A stretch of DNA of 64,000 nt from UMGS1663 sp963621995. GTDB lineage: Bacteria; Bacillota; Clostridia; TANB77; CAG-508. Under the pieces are notes generated by a model. That model had not been told where the DNA came from. It saw only the letters and a program-made list of their open reading frames with translations, and made no database searches. Both the position numbers and the translations under genes were made by a program. The DNA is taken from positions 1-64,000 of the forward strand of contig CAVFFZ010000005.1 in NCBI GenBank assembly GCA_963621995.1, written 5' to 3'. Position 1 is the stretch's first letter. Every line of letters starts with the position of its first letter. Shown piece by piece: positions 1-8,064 of the stretch.

Positions 1-55
1 AAATTTCAATTATAAAACGGACCAAAATTGGACCATTTTTCATTTAGAAAATACA
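1..55 (+). mobile_element. Non-autonomous transposon (MITE-like), copy 1, partial
   Basis: These 55 bases are identical to the last 55 bases of the two complete copies at 689-940 and 3002-3253; the rest of the copy lies before the window. It ends in ACA at 55, the same right tip as the others. The host reading frame on the right is a histidine phosphatase that lacks its N-terminal half, so this copy probably interrupts that gene. The left target duplication cannot be seen; the right flank starts gatga. Confidence 0.85.
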
Positions 56-397
56 GATGATTTAGCAAAATTTATGAATAATAAAGAAACCAGAGATCCG
101 TCTCGTGAACAATTAGCTTTTCCAGAATTTAAAACTCGCGATGGTGAAAGTGCAAATGATACTAATAAAAGGATGAATGATTTTTTTAATGAAATACTTG
201 AGAAATATAAAGGAAAGAGAATAGCTGTTATAAGTCATGGTGGAACAATAAAATTCTATTTGTTAAGTTTTTGCAAAGTAAACGAAAGATTAAATCTTGA
301 GTATAAGGAAAATGAGTTGACTATAAATTCTCCATGCTTATTAAAGATGACTTTTAGGAAAAATAAATTAGTAAATTTAGAACAAATGAAATTATAA
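56..397 (+). pseudogene. Histidine phosphatase family protein, 5' part cut off by transposon copy 1
   Basis: The frame encodes the C-terminal half of a histidine phosphatase (phosphoglycerate-mutase-like fold): a GES motif followed by a helix and KRIAVISHGGTIK, the second catalytic histidine region of the family. The N-terminal RHG motif that carries the phosphorylated histidine is missing. The frame is open through the transposon end to the first base of the window, so what remains upstream is unknown. The internal ATG at 74 has no good ribosome binding site. The substrate cannot be told from this fragment. The call rests on the SHGG block and its spacing to GES; the exact subfamily is open. 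Confidence 0.6.
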
Positions 398-449
398 GAA
401 ATATAAAAGGTACAAGTTGGATAGAGTAAAATAAAGTGCGATTTATGCA

Positions 450-480
450 AGTTTAAAGTGCAAAAATTGCACTTTAAACT
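450..480. terminator. Bidirectional hairpin between convergent genes
   Basis: A perfect 14-bp stem (450-463 with 467-480) with a 3-base loop lies between the phosphatase remnant on + and the DUF6076-like remnant on -. There is no strong T run on either side, so it is a weak terminator or an mRNA 3'-end hairpin shared by two converging transcripts. Confidence 0.55.
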
Positions 481-484
481 CTAT

Positions 485-688
485 TCATTTTCTTATTTTC
501 ATCCCATCAATCCATTTCTCAAATTCATTACTACTAATTTCATCATGTTTATATTTATCAAGCATTTTTGAACCATCAACTTTATATCTTTCATAAAGAG
601 CCAATACATCAGGATTATTACTAATAGAAGCTTGTTTACTCAAATTTTTATATCTATTCCTATACTTTTTACAAATAGGATCATTAGC
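485..688 (-). pseudogene. C-terminal remnant of the DUF6076-like gene, split off by transposon copy 2
   Basis: Read on the minus strand from the target duplication ttagc (684-688), this stretch gives an open frame of 66 residues to a TGA at 485-487. It continues exactly where the coding part of the gene at 925-1800 enters the transposon: ...RTYA then NDPICKKYRNRYKN. Removing the 252-bp element and one 5-bp duplication restores one uninterrupted protein of about 352 residues. The piece is basic and helical with several lysine/tyrosine pairs. It has no start of its own and should not be translated now. Confidence 0.75.
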
Positions 689-940
689 TGTTAATTGTAA
701 GTGAAAAATGGACCAGTTTATAATTCGATTTTTTAGATAACATAATAATTTTTACAAAGCTCTTAACTGATATAAATTAAAATTTCTTATAAATGTCAAT
801 ACTTGATTTATCAATTTATTTTAGTATTGACACGTTAAGAAATTTTAATATACTAAAAACATAAGGTTATGTAATCAAGTGGTCCAAATTTCAATTATAA
901 AACGGACCAAAATTGGACCATTTTTCATTTAGAAAATACA
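689..940 (+). mobile_element. Non-autonomous transposon (MITE-like), copy 2, complete
   Basis: A 252-bp element begins TGT and ends ACA. Its 26-bp imperfect terminal inverted repeats share the core GAAAAATGG(A/T)CC. It is flanked by the direct 5-bp duplication ttagc (684-688 and 941-945). An internal imperfect palindrome runs about 777-846, built on GTCAATACT and its complement. It has no coding capacity. By eye it is identical to copy 3, which implies recent movement. TGT/ACA tips and a 5-bp duplication fit IS21- or IS3-type transposases, but no transposase is present here. Confidence 0.9.
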
Positions 941-1800
941 TTAGCATATGTTCTACTAGAAGAAACCTTATCAGCAAATTCCTTACAAGTTAGACCATCT
1001 TTAAAAATATTATCACAATACAATGTCTTATGTGCAGTTTTAGGAATAAAATAGTGATTACAATTTTTACATTTTACAATCCTAAAACTATTTTTATAAT
1101 TCATAAATTCTTTCATGCAAATAAACAAAAGACAAGTAAAGTCATTAGAAGAATAGTAATATCTAATATTATCTTTTGACTTATTAGTGTTAGAACCTAA
1201 AAAGAAAGAATCTAAGTCAAAATTCATTTTTATATCTTTAAAATTTTCAGATATATTATCTAAAATTGATTCATATGTTTCATTATCTTTCAAAATCTTT
1301 AGACTTTCATAATCTGAATCTTCTTCAGTAGATGATTCAAATAATGTCTTGAAATATATTTTTTCTGCGATATTCCTAAAAACAAATTGAGCAGAGTCAA
1401 TAAAACTAAAATAAAGCAATTTCGTCTCTTCAGCATAATCTATAAATTCATCTTCTGTTAATATTATTTTTGGATTCTCCATAATTTCAGATGTTAAATT
1501 AATATTTTTATAATATTCAAAATTTAGATAATTCTTTTTACAAGCAATAAAATTAACAAGAAAATAATGCACTAAAAAATAGTTCAAATGTAAAGCATTT
1601 GTAAAATCTAAATTTAGAAATTCGAGCAGAAATGTTCCGATATTTTTTGCTTTAGGTTTAACTTTTTCAAAAACATATAATTTTTTATTCTTTAGTTTTT
1701 CTGGTATTTTCTCTGAGTCTGTTAGTTCTATTGGTTCGTATCTTACAAAATACTCTTTTAAATTTTTGAAGTCAAATGCTATTTCTAATTCATAATTCAT
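925..1800 (-). pseudogene. DUF6076-like protein with C-terminal zinc-ribbon-like motif, disrupted
   Basis: The protein is acidic and largely helical, with a C-terminal cysteine cluster around residues 245-275: VKCKNCNHYFIP, then LYCDN and LTCKEF. This resembles the four-cysteine ending of DUF6076-type proteins of Firmicutes mobile elements; no function is established for that family. The last residues (VFSK) are encoded by the transposon at 689-940; the true C-terminus (66 residues) lies beyond it at 485-688. The CXXC...C...C cluster itself survives, so a truncated product might still fold. The gene is divergent from the replication module, with the 73-bp repeat array in between. Start ATG at 1800 has GGAGAAAA upstream. 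Confidence 0.55.
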
Positions 1801-1835
1801 AATTTTTCTCCTTGAACTTGTATTAAATTTATAAC

Positions 1836-2245
1836 CTTTCTATATATAAAAGGCGAAATGAAAGTATTAAAATTCCCAAAAATTTTTAAAAAATTAATTT
1901 TTATGCTTTCTCATATAATAGGCGAAATAAAATCAAAAAATCTCACAAAATTTATAAAGAATTTTAAAATTTTAATATTCCTATATACAAATAGGCGAAG
2001 AAAGACTGAAAAATCTTAGTAAAACTACAAAAAATTTTTAAGATTTAATCCCTCTATATGCAAATAGGCGAAATAAAATTTGGAAATATACCAAAAATCA
2101 TAAAAATTTTTTTAAAATTTTAATCCTTCTATACACATAGGCGAAAAAAAAGTGAAAAACCTGACCAAAATTGTAAAAAAAATTAAAAAAATTAAAAAAA
2201 TTTTAAATTATTGGTCTTTCTATATACATAGGCGAAATAAAAATA
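1836..2245 (+). repeat. Array of six phased repeats (about 73 bp period)
   Basis: Six copies of a motif close to TCTATATACATAGGCGAAAT occur with the AGGCGAA core starting at 1851, 1920, 1993, 2066, 2139 and 2230. Start-to-start distances are 69, 73, 73, 73 and 91 bp. The A/T-rich DNA between copies is also loosely repeated (ACCAAAA, TAAAAATTTTT, TTTTAATCC). A 73-bp step is close to seven helical turns, so all motifs would face one side of the DNA. Position between a divergent gene and replication genes suggests iterons or an operator array; both are inference. Confidence 0.75.
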
Positions 2246-2485
2246 GAAAATGTGACAAAAATCATAAATTTTTTTACAAATTTTTAAAAAATAAAGAAAT
2301 AGCCATACAATAGAAATAAATTTTAGAATTATTATCTGTACGGTTTTTTAGAGCAAATAAAACATCTAAAATAATAAATAATAATTAGTTAACTAAATTA
2401 TACAAATGTAAATGCAAGAATATATAAAATTTAATATTTATACATATTTTTGCCTAAAGAATTTAAGAAAAAGAGAGGTGATTAT

Positions 2486-2689
2486 ATGCCAGAATTGTCA
2501 AAGGTAGAACGAAAAACACTAACAATGAAAGAGACAGCAGAGTATTTAGGAATATCATATTGGTTAGTAAACCAATTAGTAAGAAGAAAACAAATACCAT
2601 GTGCAAGAGTTGGTGGAAGAGTATTATTTAGAGTACAAGCACTAGATGAATACTTGAATAATAAAGAACAAGAATCATTAAAAAAGTAG
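2486..2689 (+). CDS. Excisionase-family helix-turn-helix DNA-binding protein
   Basis: A 67-residue protein with the MerR-like HTH_17 fold typical of Xis/excisionase-type proteins: LTMKETAEYLGISYWLVNQL followed by the wing ARVGGRVLFR and a short basic tail. I chose ATG 2486 because GAGAGGTG ends five bases upstream; the longer frame from 2450 has no such site. Such proteins bend DNA at attachment sites or act as small regulators at the head of replication/transfer modules in integrative elements. It is followed at 12 bp by the replisome organizer, so the two are probably co-transcribed. The DNA upstream is the 73-bp repeat array, a plausible binding target (inference). Confidence 0.8.
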   Translation: MPELSKVERKTLTMKETAEYLGISYWLVNQLVRRKQIPCARVGGRVLFRVQALDEYLNNKEQESLKK

Positions 2690-2701
2690 GGGAGGGAAAA
2701 C

Positions 2702-3007
2702 ATGCAATGGATTAAAGTGTTTACAGATATATTTGCAAATCCAAAAATCAAAATATTACTCAAAGAACGTGATGGGGACACATTTTTTAGAGTATGGATT
2801 CAATTATTAACAATAGCAGGACAATGTATGCAAGAGGGAAAGTTAATGATTTCAGAAAATAATCCGATGACAGTGCATGAACTTGCAACAATCATTCACA
2901 AAACGGATGCAAAAATGGAAAATATATTGAACAAATTAATCCATTTAGAAATGCTAATATATCAGGAAAATACATATATAATTAAAAACTGGTATAAGTA
3001 TTGTTAA
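2702..3007 (+). pseudogene. Phage/ICE-type replisome organizer, N-terminal part, disrupted by transposon copy 3
   Basis: The 101 residues match the N-terminal winged-helix domain of phage replisome organizer proteins: MQWIKVFTDIFANPKIKILL, then FRVWIQLLTIAG and the closing YIIKNWYKY. In intact relatives this domain binds origin DNA and brings in the helicase loader. After codon TAT at 2999-3001 the frame enters the transposon and stops at 3005-3007. The lost second half continues in frame after the element at 3259. It has a strong ribosome binding site (GGGGAGG). The helicase loader next door is intact, so origin recognition is what has been lost. Confidence 0.85.
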
Positions 3008-3253
3008 TTGTAAGTGAAAAATGGACCAGTTTATAATTCGATTTTTTAGATAACATAATAATTTTTACAAAGCTCTTAACTGATATAAATTAAAATTTCT
3101 TATAAATGTCAATACTTGATTTATCAATTTATTTTAGTATTGACACGTTAAGAAATTTTAATATACTAAAAACATAAGGTTATGTAATCAAGTGGTCCAA
3201 ATTTCAATTATAAAACGGACCAAAATTGGACCATTTTTCATTTAGAAAATACA
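3002..3253 (+). mobile_element. Non-autonomous transposon (MITE-like), copy 3, complete
   Basis: A 252-bp copy identical by eye to the one at 689-940, with the same TGT/ACA tips. It is flanked by the direct duplication agtat (2997-3001 and 3254-3258). Excising the element plus one duplication rejoins WYKY with QSIDKYEKI and restores the replisome organizer frame, which proves the insertion point to the base. Confidence 0.92.
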
Positions 3254-3474
3254 AGTATCAAAGTATTGATAAATATGAGAAAATTTTAGAGCAAAATAGA
3301 GCAAGACAAAAAAGATTTAGAGATAAGAAAAAAGAAGAAAGTAACGTTACGCAACCGTCAAGTAACGTGGAAGAAGAGAATATAACAGAAAAGAATAAAA
3401 TAGAAAATAATAGATTAGAAGATGATATAAAGGCAGGTGAAAATGGTAGTGGATTCAAAACAATTGATTTCTGA
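3226..3474 (+). pseudogene. Replisome organizer, C-terminal part separated by transposon copy 3
   Basis: From 3259 the frame carries the natural continuation of the gene at 2702: QSIDKYEKILEQNRARQKRF, then a lysine-rich stretch and an acidic, polar linker. This is the usual form of replisome organizers, where a charged region follows the winged helix. The ATG at 3226 comes from the transposon end and has no ribosome binding site, so independent translation is unlikely. The 3' end overlaps the start of the helicase loader gene (3443), so the original operon was translationally coupled. Confidence 0.75.
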
Positions 3475-4312
3475 CATAGTTTTAGATACTAATAATAAAA
3501 TGCACAAGCAGTGCAAATTCTGTGGAAAGTTATTACATATAAATGATTATACTGCACTATATGTCAATATTGTTTATAAAGATATAGCAACTGCATATGA
3601 AAGATGTACCTGTAATGAGGCTAGTAAGATTTGGCAACAATATGATGAATACATTGAAAAAGACAAAATAAGAAAAATCAATTTAAGTAAAATAAACAAA
3701 TTATTTAAAAATAATAATTTAGGAAAACGTCAATTAAATAGCACATTTAAAAATTATAAAATAACAAATAAGAATAAAAATGCTTATGAAAATGTTAAAA
3801 AATATGTAGATAAATTGATAAAAGGAACAACTAATAAAGGACTTTTTATAACAGGAGCTTATGGTGTAGGTAAAACTTATTTAGCATCATGCATTGCAAA
3901 TGAAATTATTAAGAACGGAAAATCAGTAATATTTGGAACATTAATACAATTGTTAAATTTTATTAGAGATTCATATAGCGATTCAGAAGTTTCTGATAAA
4001 GATTATTTGAATTTATATTCGAGTGTTGATCTTTTGGTAATTGATGATTTAGGAAAAGAAAAGCCAACAGAATGGGTATTAGAAAAACTATTTTTGATAG
4101 TAAATAATAGATATAATAATTATTTGCCGATTATTATAACTACAAACTATAACAGAAATCAATTAAGAGAAAGATTATGTGTAAATAAAAATTATAGTAT
4201 TGTTGATTCAATAATTTCAAGATTATATGAAATGTGTGCTGGTATTGAGATTAAGGATGATGACCATAGGATGAGTGATTCCCTAATTAGGGAATCACTC
4301 CGAAATAGTTGA
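3443..4312 (+). CDS. DnaC/IstB-type replicative helicase loader (AAA+ ATPase)
   Basis: A 289-residue AAA+ protein. An N-terminal zinc-binding-like segment (CKFCGKLL ... CTCNEASKI, residues about 25-60) precedes the ATPase core. Walker A is GAYGVGKT (about 138-145), Walker B LLVIDDLGKE (about 198), sensor 1 IIITTN, and an arginine-finger region SRLYEM. Proteins of this type load DnaB helicase at origins of phages and integrative elements. The start ATG 3443 follows AGGTG at 3435; GTG 3437 is the alternative. It overlaps the broken replisome organizer by 32 bp. The last codons (MSDSLIRESLRNS) lie inside a perfect 28-bp palindrome. The gene looks intact, though its partner is not. Confidence 0.85.
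   Translation: MVVDSKQLISDIVLDTNNKMHKQCKFCGKLLHINDYTALYVNIVYKDIATAYERCTCNEASKIWQQYDEYIEKDKIRKINLSKINKLFKNNNLGKRQLNSTFKNYKITNKNKNAYENVKKYVDKLIKGTTNKGLFITGAYGVGKTYLASCIANEIIKNGKSVIFGTLIQLLNFIRDSYSDSEVSDKDYLNLYSSVDLLVIDDLGKEKPTEWVLEKLFLIVNNRYNNYLPIIITTNYNRNQLRERLCVNKNYSIVDSIISRLYEMCAGIEIKDDDHRMSDSLIRESLRNS
4273..4300. repeat. Perfect 28-bp palindrome at the end of the helicase loader gene
   Basis: Bases 4273-4286 and 4287-4300 are exact reverse complements with no spacer (GAGTGATTCCCTAA and its complement). A loop-free palindrome is a poor RNA terminator; it fits a dimer-binding or recombination site better. It lies just where the replication module ends and is inside the last codons of the ORF. 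Confidence 0.7.
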
Positions 4313-4356
4313 GATAACTGGAGTATAAGCTAAATTACTTTAGATGTAAAATGATT

Positions 4357-4388
4357 AGTGGCAGATAAAAAAGCCACTTTTCTTTTTA
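4357..4388 (+). terminator. Rho-independent terminator after the replication module
   Basis: Stem AGTGGC/GCCACT (4357-4362 with 4373-4378), loop of ten bases, then TTTTCTTTTT. Placed 45 bp after the helicase loader. Confidence 0.8.
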
Positions 4389-4442
4389 TATTGTTTTAGA
4401 GAAAAAACTAAAATAAGAGAAATGTTTTTAGCAAGATTCCCT

Positions 4443-4484
4443 TTTGTGTACACAAAGTTTTTTGGATAGTTGGGAAAGTCCCAA
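4443..4484 (+). other. Candidate oriT remnant (two inverted repeats before a MobC scrap)
   Basis: A perfect palindrome TTTGTGTACACAAA (4443-4456) and a second inverted repeat TTGGGA-aag-TCCCAA (4470-4484) lie about 30-70 bp before the MobC-like fragment at 4512. Inverted repeats just upstream of mobC and the relaxase gene are the usual layout of transfer origins in clostridial mobilizable elements. No nick site can be assigned without the relaxase, which is absent. This is inference from layout. Confidence 0.4.
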
Positions 4485-4511
4485 ACCCTTTTATGAAGTG
4501 GAGATGATAAA

Positions 4512-4592
4512 TTGAAGAAAGATAAAATTATAACAATTAGAGTTAGTGAAAAAGAGAAGAGCGGATTGATTGAGAAAAGTAAAAAAATATGA
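4512..4592 (+). pseudogene. MobC-like / ribbon-helix-helix N-terminal fragment
   Basis: A 26-codon frame opens with TTG 4512 after GTGGAGATGA and reads LKKDKIITIRVSEKEKSGLI before a TGA at 4590. The ITIRVSEKE pattern is the first strand and turn of ribbon-helix-helix relaxosome proteins (MobC type), normally about 110 residues. The rest and the relaxase that should follow are gone, replaced by the defence island. A small stand-alone antitoxin fragment is the other reading. Confidence 0.45.
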
Positions 4593-4632
4593 TATATATT
4601 TATAAAAGAAATATAAGGAGATGCTATAATAA

Positions 4633-7600
4633 TTGAGAATAGAAGAATTAAATAAAATACAAAAAAATGCTATGAGTAAAGAAATAATAAAGGAACATTA
4701 TGAATGGGAAGATGAAAGATTGATTTCTTATATAATAGGGGAAATACCTTTTGAAAGAAAAATATATAGGTATAGTGGTAAAGAATTATCAAAAAAAGAA
4801 CTAGACCAAAATGATATAATTGAAAAAATTAATGAAATTATAAAAAAATATAATTATAATATGAAAATAGAACAATTAGAATTTGATGAACTAGAGAAAG
4901 AATATGTAAAATTAGAAAAATATAAAGAGAAGTTTTATACTTCATATGATGATGTTATTAATGGAATGAAATTCAATAAAGTTCTTATGATAAGTGGACC
5001 AGGAGGAATAGGAAAGAGTCAATTTTTATTTGAACTTTCAGAAAAAGTAAGTAAAAAATTCAAATATCTATGTTTATATGGAAAATATTGTGAAAATGTA
5101 AGCAAGGAAATCTTCACACAAATAAGTAAAGATATAAAAAATGATAGGTTTTATTTTATCATTGATGCAATTAACGAATTTAGCAAAGATTTAAGAAAGA
5201 AAATATATAAATTTATAAATGATAATAAAGATAATTCAAACTTAAGAATAATAATTTCATTAAGAGATTTTTCAATGGCAGAAAAAGAAATTCAAGAATT
5301 AAAAAAGTTAGTTGATGTTGAAGAAACTTTTACAGGAGTTGATCCAGATAATGCATTAGAAAAAATATCAGAAAAATATAATTTGGACTTATCAATATAT
5401 GATAGATTATTATATGATAATAATCCATTGCATTTAAAACTAATAATAAAGTCAATAAGTGAGAATCAATTAACGAATAAAAGGTTAAAGCCAATTACAA
5501 AAGGAACATATATTTATGAACATTTTATTAAGAATGTCCTAACTAAAAATGAATGGAATATTACAAAAGATATAATTGAGGAGATGTTTAAAAACAAGAG
5601 TAAAGAAATAAAAGTAGATGAATTGAATAAATTAGATATAACAGATATTAATGCATATATGAATAAAATGAAAACAAATAATTTTATCGGTACATATGAT
5701 TATGATAATGATACTTTTGTTTATTTTATAAATGAAACTTTAACAGATTATTTAATTGCAAGATTTTTATTTGATAATTTAGTAGGATTGAATATATCTG
5801 AAACCGAAGAATATATAAATAAGATTGTAAAAGTATTTTATAGTATTCATGATCAAGTTATTTTAATGCTATTTGAAAAATATGAAACTAATATAGAAAT
5901 GGCTATAAAAATAATAAAGGAAACTGATTTAAATAATTACATGGATATAGAGATTTTTAACGAATTAAATTTAAGTACTGATAATATGGTGAAAATTCAA
6001 AAAATGCTTAAAGTAAATAGTTCATTAGAACAATTATTAATTCGAGCTGGAGGAAATGAAAGTAATCCATTTAATTGTACAAATTTTTTAAATAATAAAT
6101 TAAAAAAATTTTACGATAAAAATCAATTAAATATAGTAGGATATGATGTTAAAAAAATAAGACATAAATTAAAAGTATATGTTCAAACTATTAGCAAATT
6201 TAATTATGATAAAAAATACATAGAAGAAAAATTCTGGTATGCAATTTGGTGTTCATCATCAGTCAATAAATTAACTAGAGCATTAGCTAAAAAGTTGATA
6301 TTTGAAATAACTAATATTCATTCAGAGTATATTAACAAATTGATATCAGTGTATAATGAAGTCAAAGATGAATATATACAAGAAATGGTAATACAAGTAT
6401 TAAGTTCTTTAAAAAAGAATAATAAAATAATAAAGAAATTTTTTAATAGAATAAATGTTAAAGATTTTTGTAATATTAAGAATTTATACTTTATTAGCAA
6501 CTATCTATATGGAAAAGAAAATTATGAAAAAATGGAAAAAACAAATTATCTTTTAGATACAGACAAAAAAATAGATAGTAATATTTTAAAATTTTTACAT
6601 AGAATATTTTTTACATATAAATATGATTATGATTTCTTTGGTTTCGAAACTTATAATTCTTCTATAACATTTCAAACTAAGTTTGTGAAGGAAGACAGAA
6701 AAGCTGTTATAAAAGTAAATAGATTTATTCAAAATAACTTTAAATGTTTGAATGATAATGAATGCCATTCAACATATTTTAAAGAGAATTTTATAGATAA
6801 AAAATTTTCAATAAATGAAGAAGTAATAGAGAATAGAGTAATTTATTTAGCATGGCAGAAAATTTTCAAGAGATATATGAAAACATATAATATAAAAATC
6901 AAAGATTTAGATAATATACACGTGTATGAAGAAGATGAGAAAGGAATTATATATAAGGCCTTAGAATTATCACTTTTGAAAATTAATGGCTCTATGACTT
7001 GTAACTACTTTACAGATGATTTTGAAATATATGGAGACTATAAGGGATATCAATTTAATTGGTATGATAAGTATGATGAAAGAGCTGAAATATATTATCC
7101 AGTAGCTGTTTTTAATCAAGATATAGAAAATTTAGATAATAAGACTTTGAAAAAAATAGTAATTCCCGAGAAAAAAAATATAAAATGGGTGAAAGACAGC
7201 GAATTAAGCTTAAATAATATAAAGAAAATTATAGAACCTATAACATATAAAAACGAAAAATATTATATGTTATATGGAAGTGTAAGATTAGATGAAAAAT
7301 CAGATGATGAATATGGTAATAGTTGGATTGATACATATATAATAAATCTTGCAATAGATGAAGATTATAATTTATGTGGTGTTAGTGATGAAGATAGAAA
7401 ATATACAATAGAGACTAATAAATATAGAGGAAATTTAGAAGACTATAAAAGTAAAAGTTATAAAATGTCAACTAGTTTATATAGTTCAAACGATTTAAGT
7501 AACGTATATGTAACAACAGATTTTAATTTGCCACCGGCAATAATAATAAAAGAATTTAATTTACATTATAATAAATTTTCTTCCTCATGGAATGATATTA

Positions 7601-7998
7601 ATGAAGAAAAAGTCATATTAGTTAATAACAATGAAGGAATGTGGTATAGAAAAGGATGCGTTGGTACTTTATATATAAAGAAAAAATATTACGATATATT
7701 AATAAAAAAATATAATTACAAATATTTTTGCTTTACAGAGAAATATCATCCTAAAACAGGATATTGTCAAGACTCAGCACTTCAAATTCAAATAAATTCT
7801 GATGGCAGTATTGAAAAATATAAACATTATAAAAGTCATAAACAGCTTCCTAGACAGCAAAACATAGAGTGCAAGAAATGTATAGTATACAAAAAAGAAA
7901 AAGAGAATGAGAAAAAGTGGAAGGATAATAAATTCTATAATTTATTAATTGATGATATTAAAGAAATTTGGGATGAATATAATGAAAATGATAATTAA
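4633..7998 (+). CDS. Large NACHT/STAND-like P-loop ATPase, probable antiviral sensor
   Basis: A 1121-residue protein. Residues 1-105 are charged and helical with no domain I recognise. A P-loop ATPase follows: Walker A ISGPGGIGKSQ (about 119-129), a NACHT-style Walker B FIIDAINEF (about 173-181), IIISLRDF as the next strand, and NPLHLKLI, which resembles the NACHT winged-helix entry. Residues about 450-1121 are unassigned; the tail carries several Tyr/Trp-rich strands and a Cys pair (IECKKC). NACHT/STAND ATPases with long C-terminal regions act as intracellular phage sensors (Avs type) and change state when ligand binds. No nuclease or TIR motif is visible, so the effector is unknown. Start is TTG 4633 after AAGGAG; ATG 4672 is the alternative. 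It is the first gene of the island, followed at 66 bp by a DpnII-type R-M system. Confidence 0.65.
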   Translation: MRIEELNKIQKNAMSKEIIKEHYEWEDERLISYIIGEIPFERKIYRYSGKELSKKELDQNDIIEKINEIIKKYNYNMKIEQLEFDELEKEYVKLEKYKEKFYTSYDDVINGMKFNKVLMISGPGGIGKSQFLFELSEKVSKKFKYLCLYGKYCENVSKEIFTQISKDIKNDRFYFIIDAINEFSKDLRKKIYKFINDNKDNSNLRIIISLRDFSMAEKEIQELKKLVDVEETFTGVDPDNALEKISEKYNLDLSIYDRLLYDNNPLHLKLIIKSISENQLTNKRLKPITKGTYIYEHFIKNVLTKNEWNITKDIIEEMFKNKSKEIKVDELNKLDITDINAYMNKMKTNNFIGTYDYDNDTFVYFINETLTDYLIARFLFDNLVGLNISETEEYINKIVKVFYSIHDQVILMLFEKYETNIEMAIKIIKETDLNNYMDIEIFNELNLSTDNMVKIQKMLKVNSSLEQLLIRAGGNESNPFNCTNFLNNKLKKFYDKNQLNIVGYDVKKIRHKLKVYVQTISKFNYDKKYIEEKFWYAIWCSSSVNKLTRALAKKLIFEITNIHSEYINKLISVYNEVKDEYIQEMVIQVLSSLKKNNKIIKKFFNRINVKDFCNIKNLYFISNYLYGKENYEKMEKTNYLLDTDKKIDSNILKFLHRIFFTYKYDYDFFGFETYNSSITFQTKFVKEDRKAVIKVNRFIQNNFKCLNDNECHSTYFKENFIDKKFSINEEVIENRVIYLAWQKIFKRYMKTYNIKIKDLDNIHVYEEDEKGIIYKALELSLLKINGSMTCNYFTDDFEIYGDYKGYQFNWYDKYDERAEIYYPVAVFNQDIENLDNKTLKKIVIPEKKNIKWVKDSELSLNNIKKIIEPITYKNEKYYMLYGSVRLDEKSDDEYGNSWIDTYIINLAIDEDYNLCGVSDEDRKYTIETNKYRGNLEDYKSKSYKMSTSLYSSNDLSNVYVTTDFNLPPAIIIKEFNLHYNKFSSSWNDINEEKVILVNNNEGMWYRKGCVGTLYIKKKYYDILIKKYNYKYFCFTEKYHPKTGYCQDSALQIQINSDGSIEKYKHYKSHKQLPRQQNIECKKCIVYKKEKENEKKWKDNKFYNLLIDDIKEIWDEYNENDN

Positions 7999-8064
7999 AT
8001 AGTTATTTTATTGTAAAAATTCTATGTTTATGATAAAATGACCATAGTTTTGAGAGGTGAAAAT

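Noticed and set aside
1836..2245. CRISPR array
   Set aside because: Conserved part is short and imperfect, the DNA between copies is itself similar and A/T-rich, and no cas gene is present.
2450..4312. Prophage
   Set aside because: Only the excisionase-like, replisome organizer and DnaC genes are present; no structural, lysis or integrase genes. A decayed integrative element fits better.
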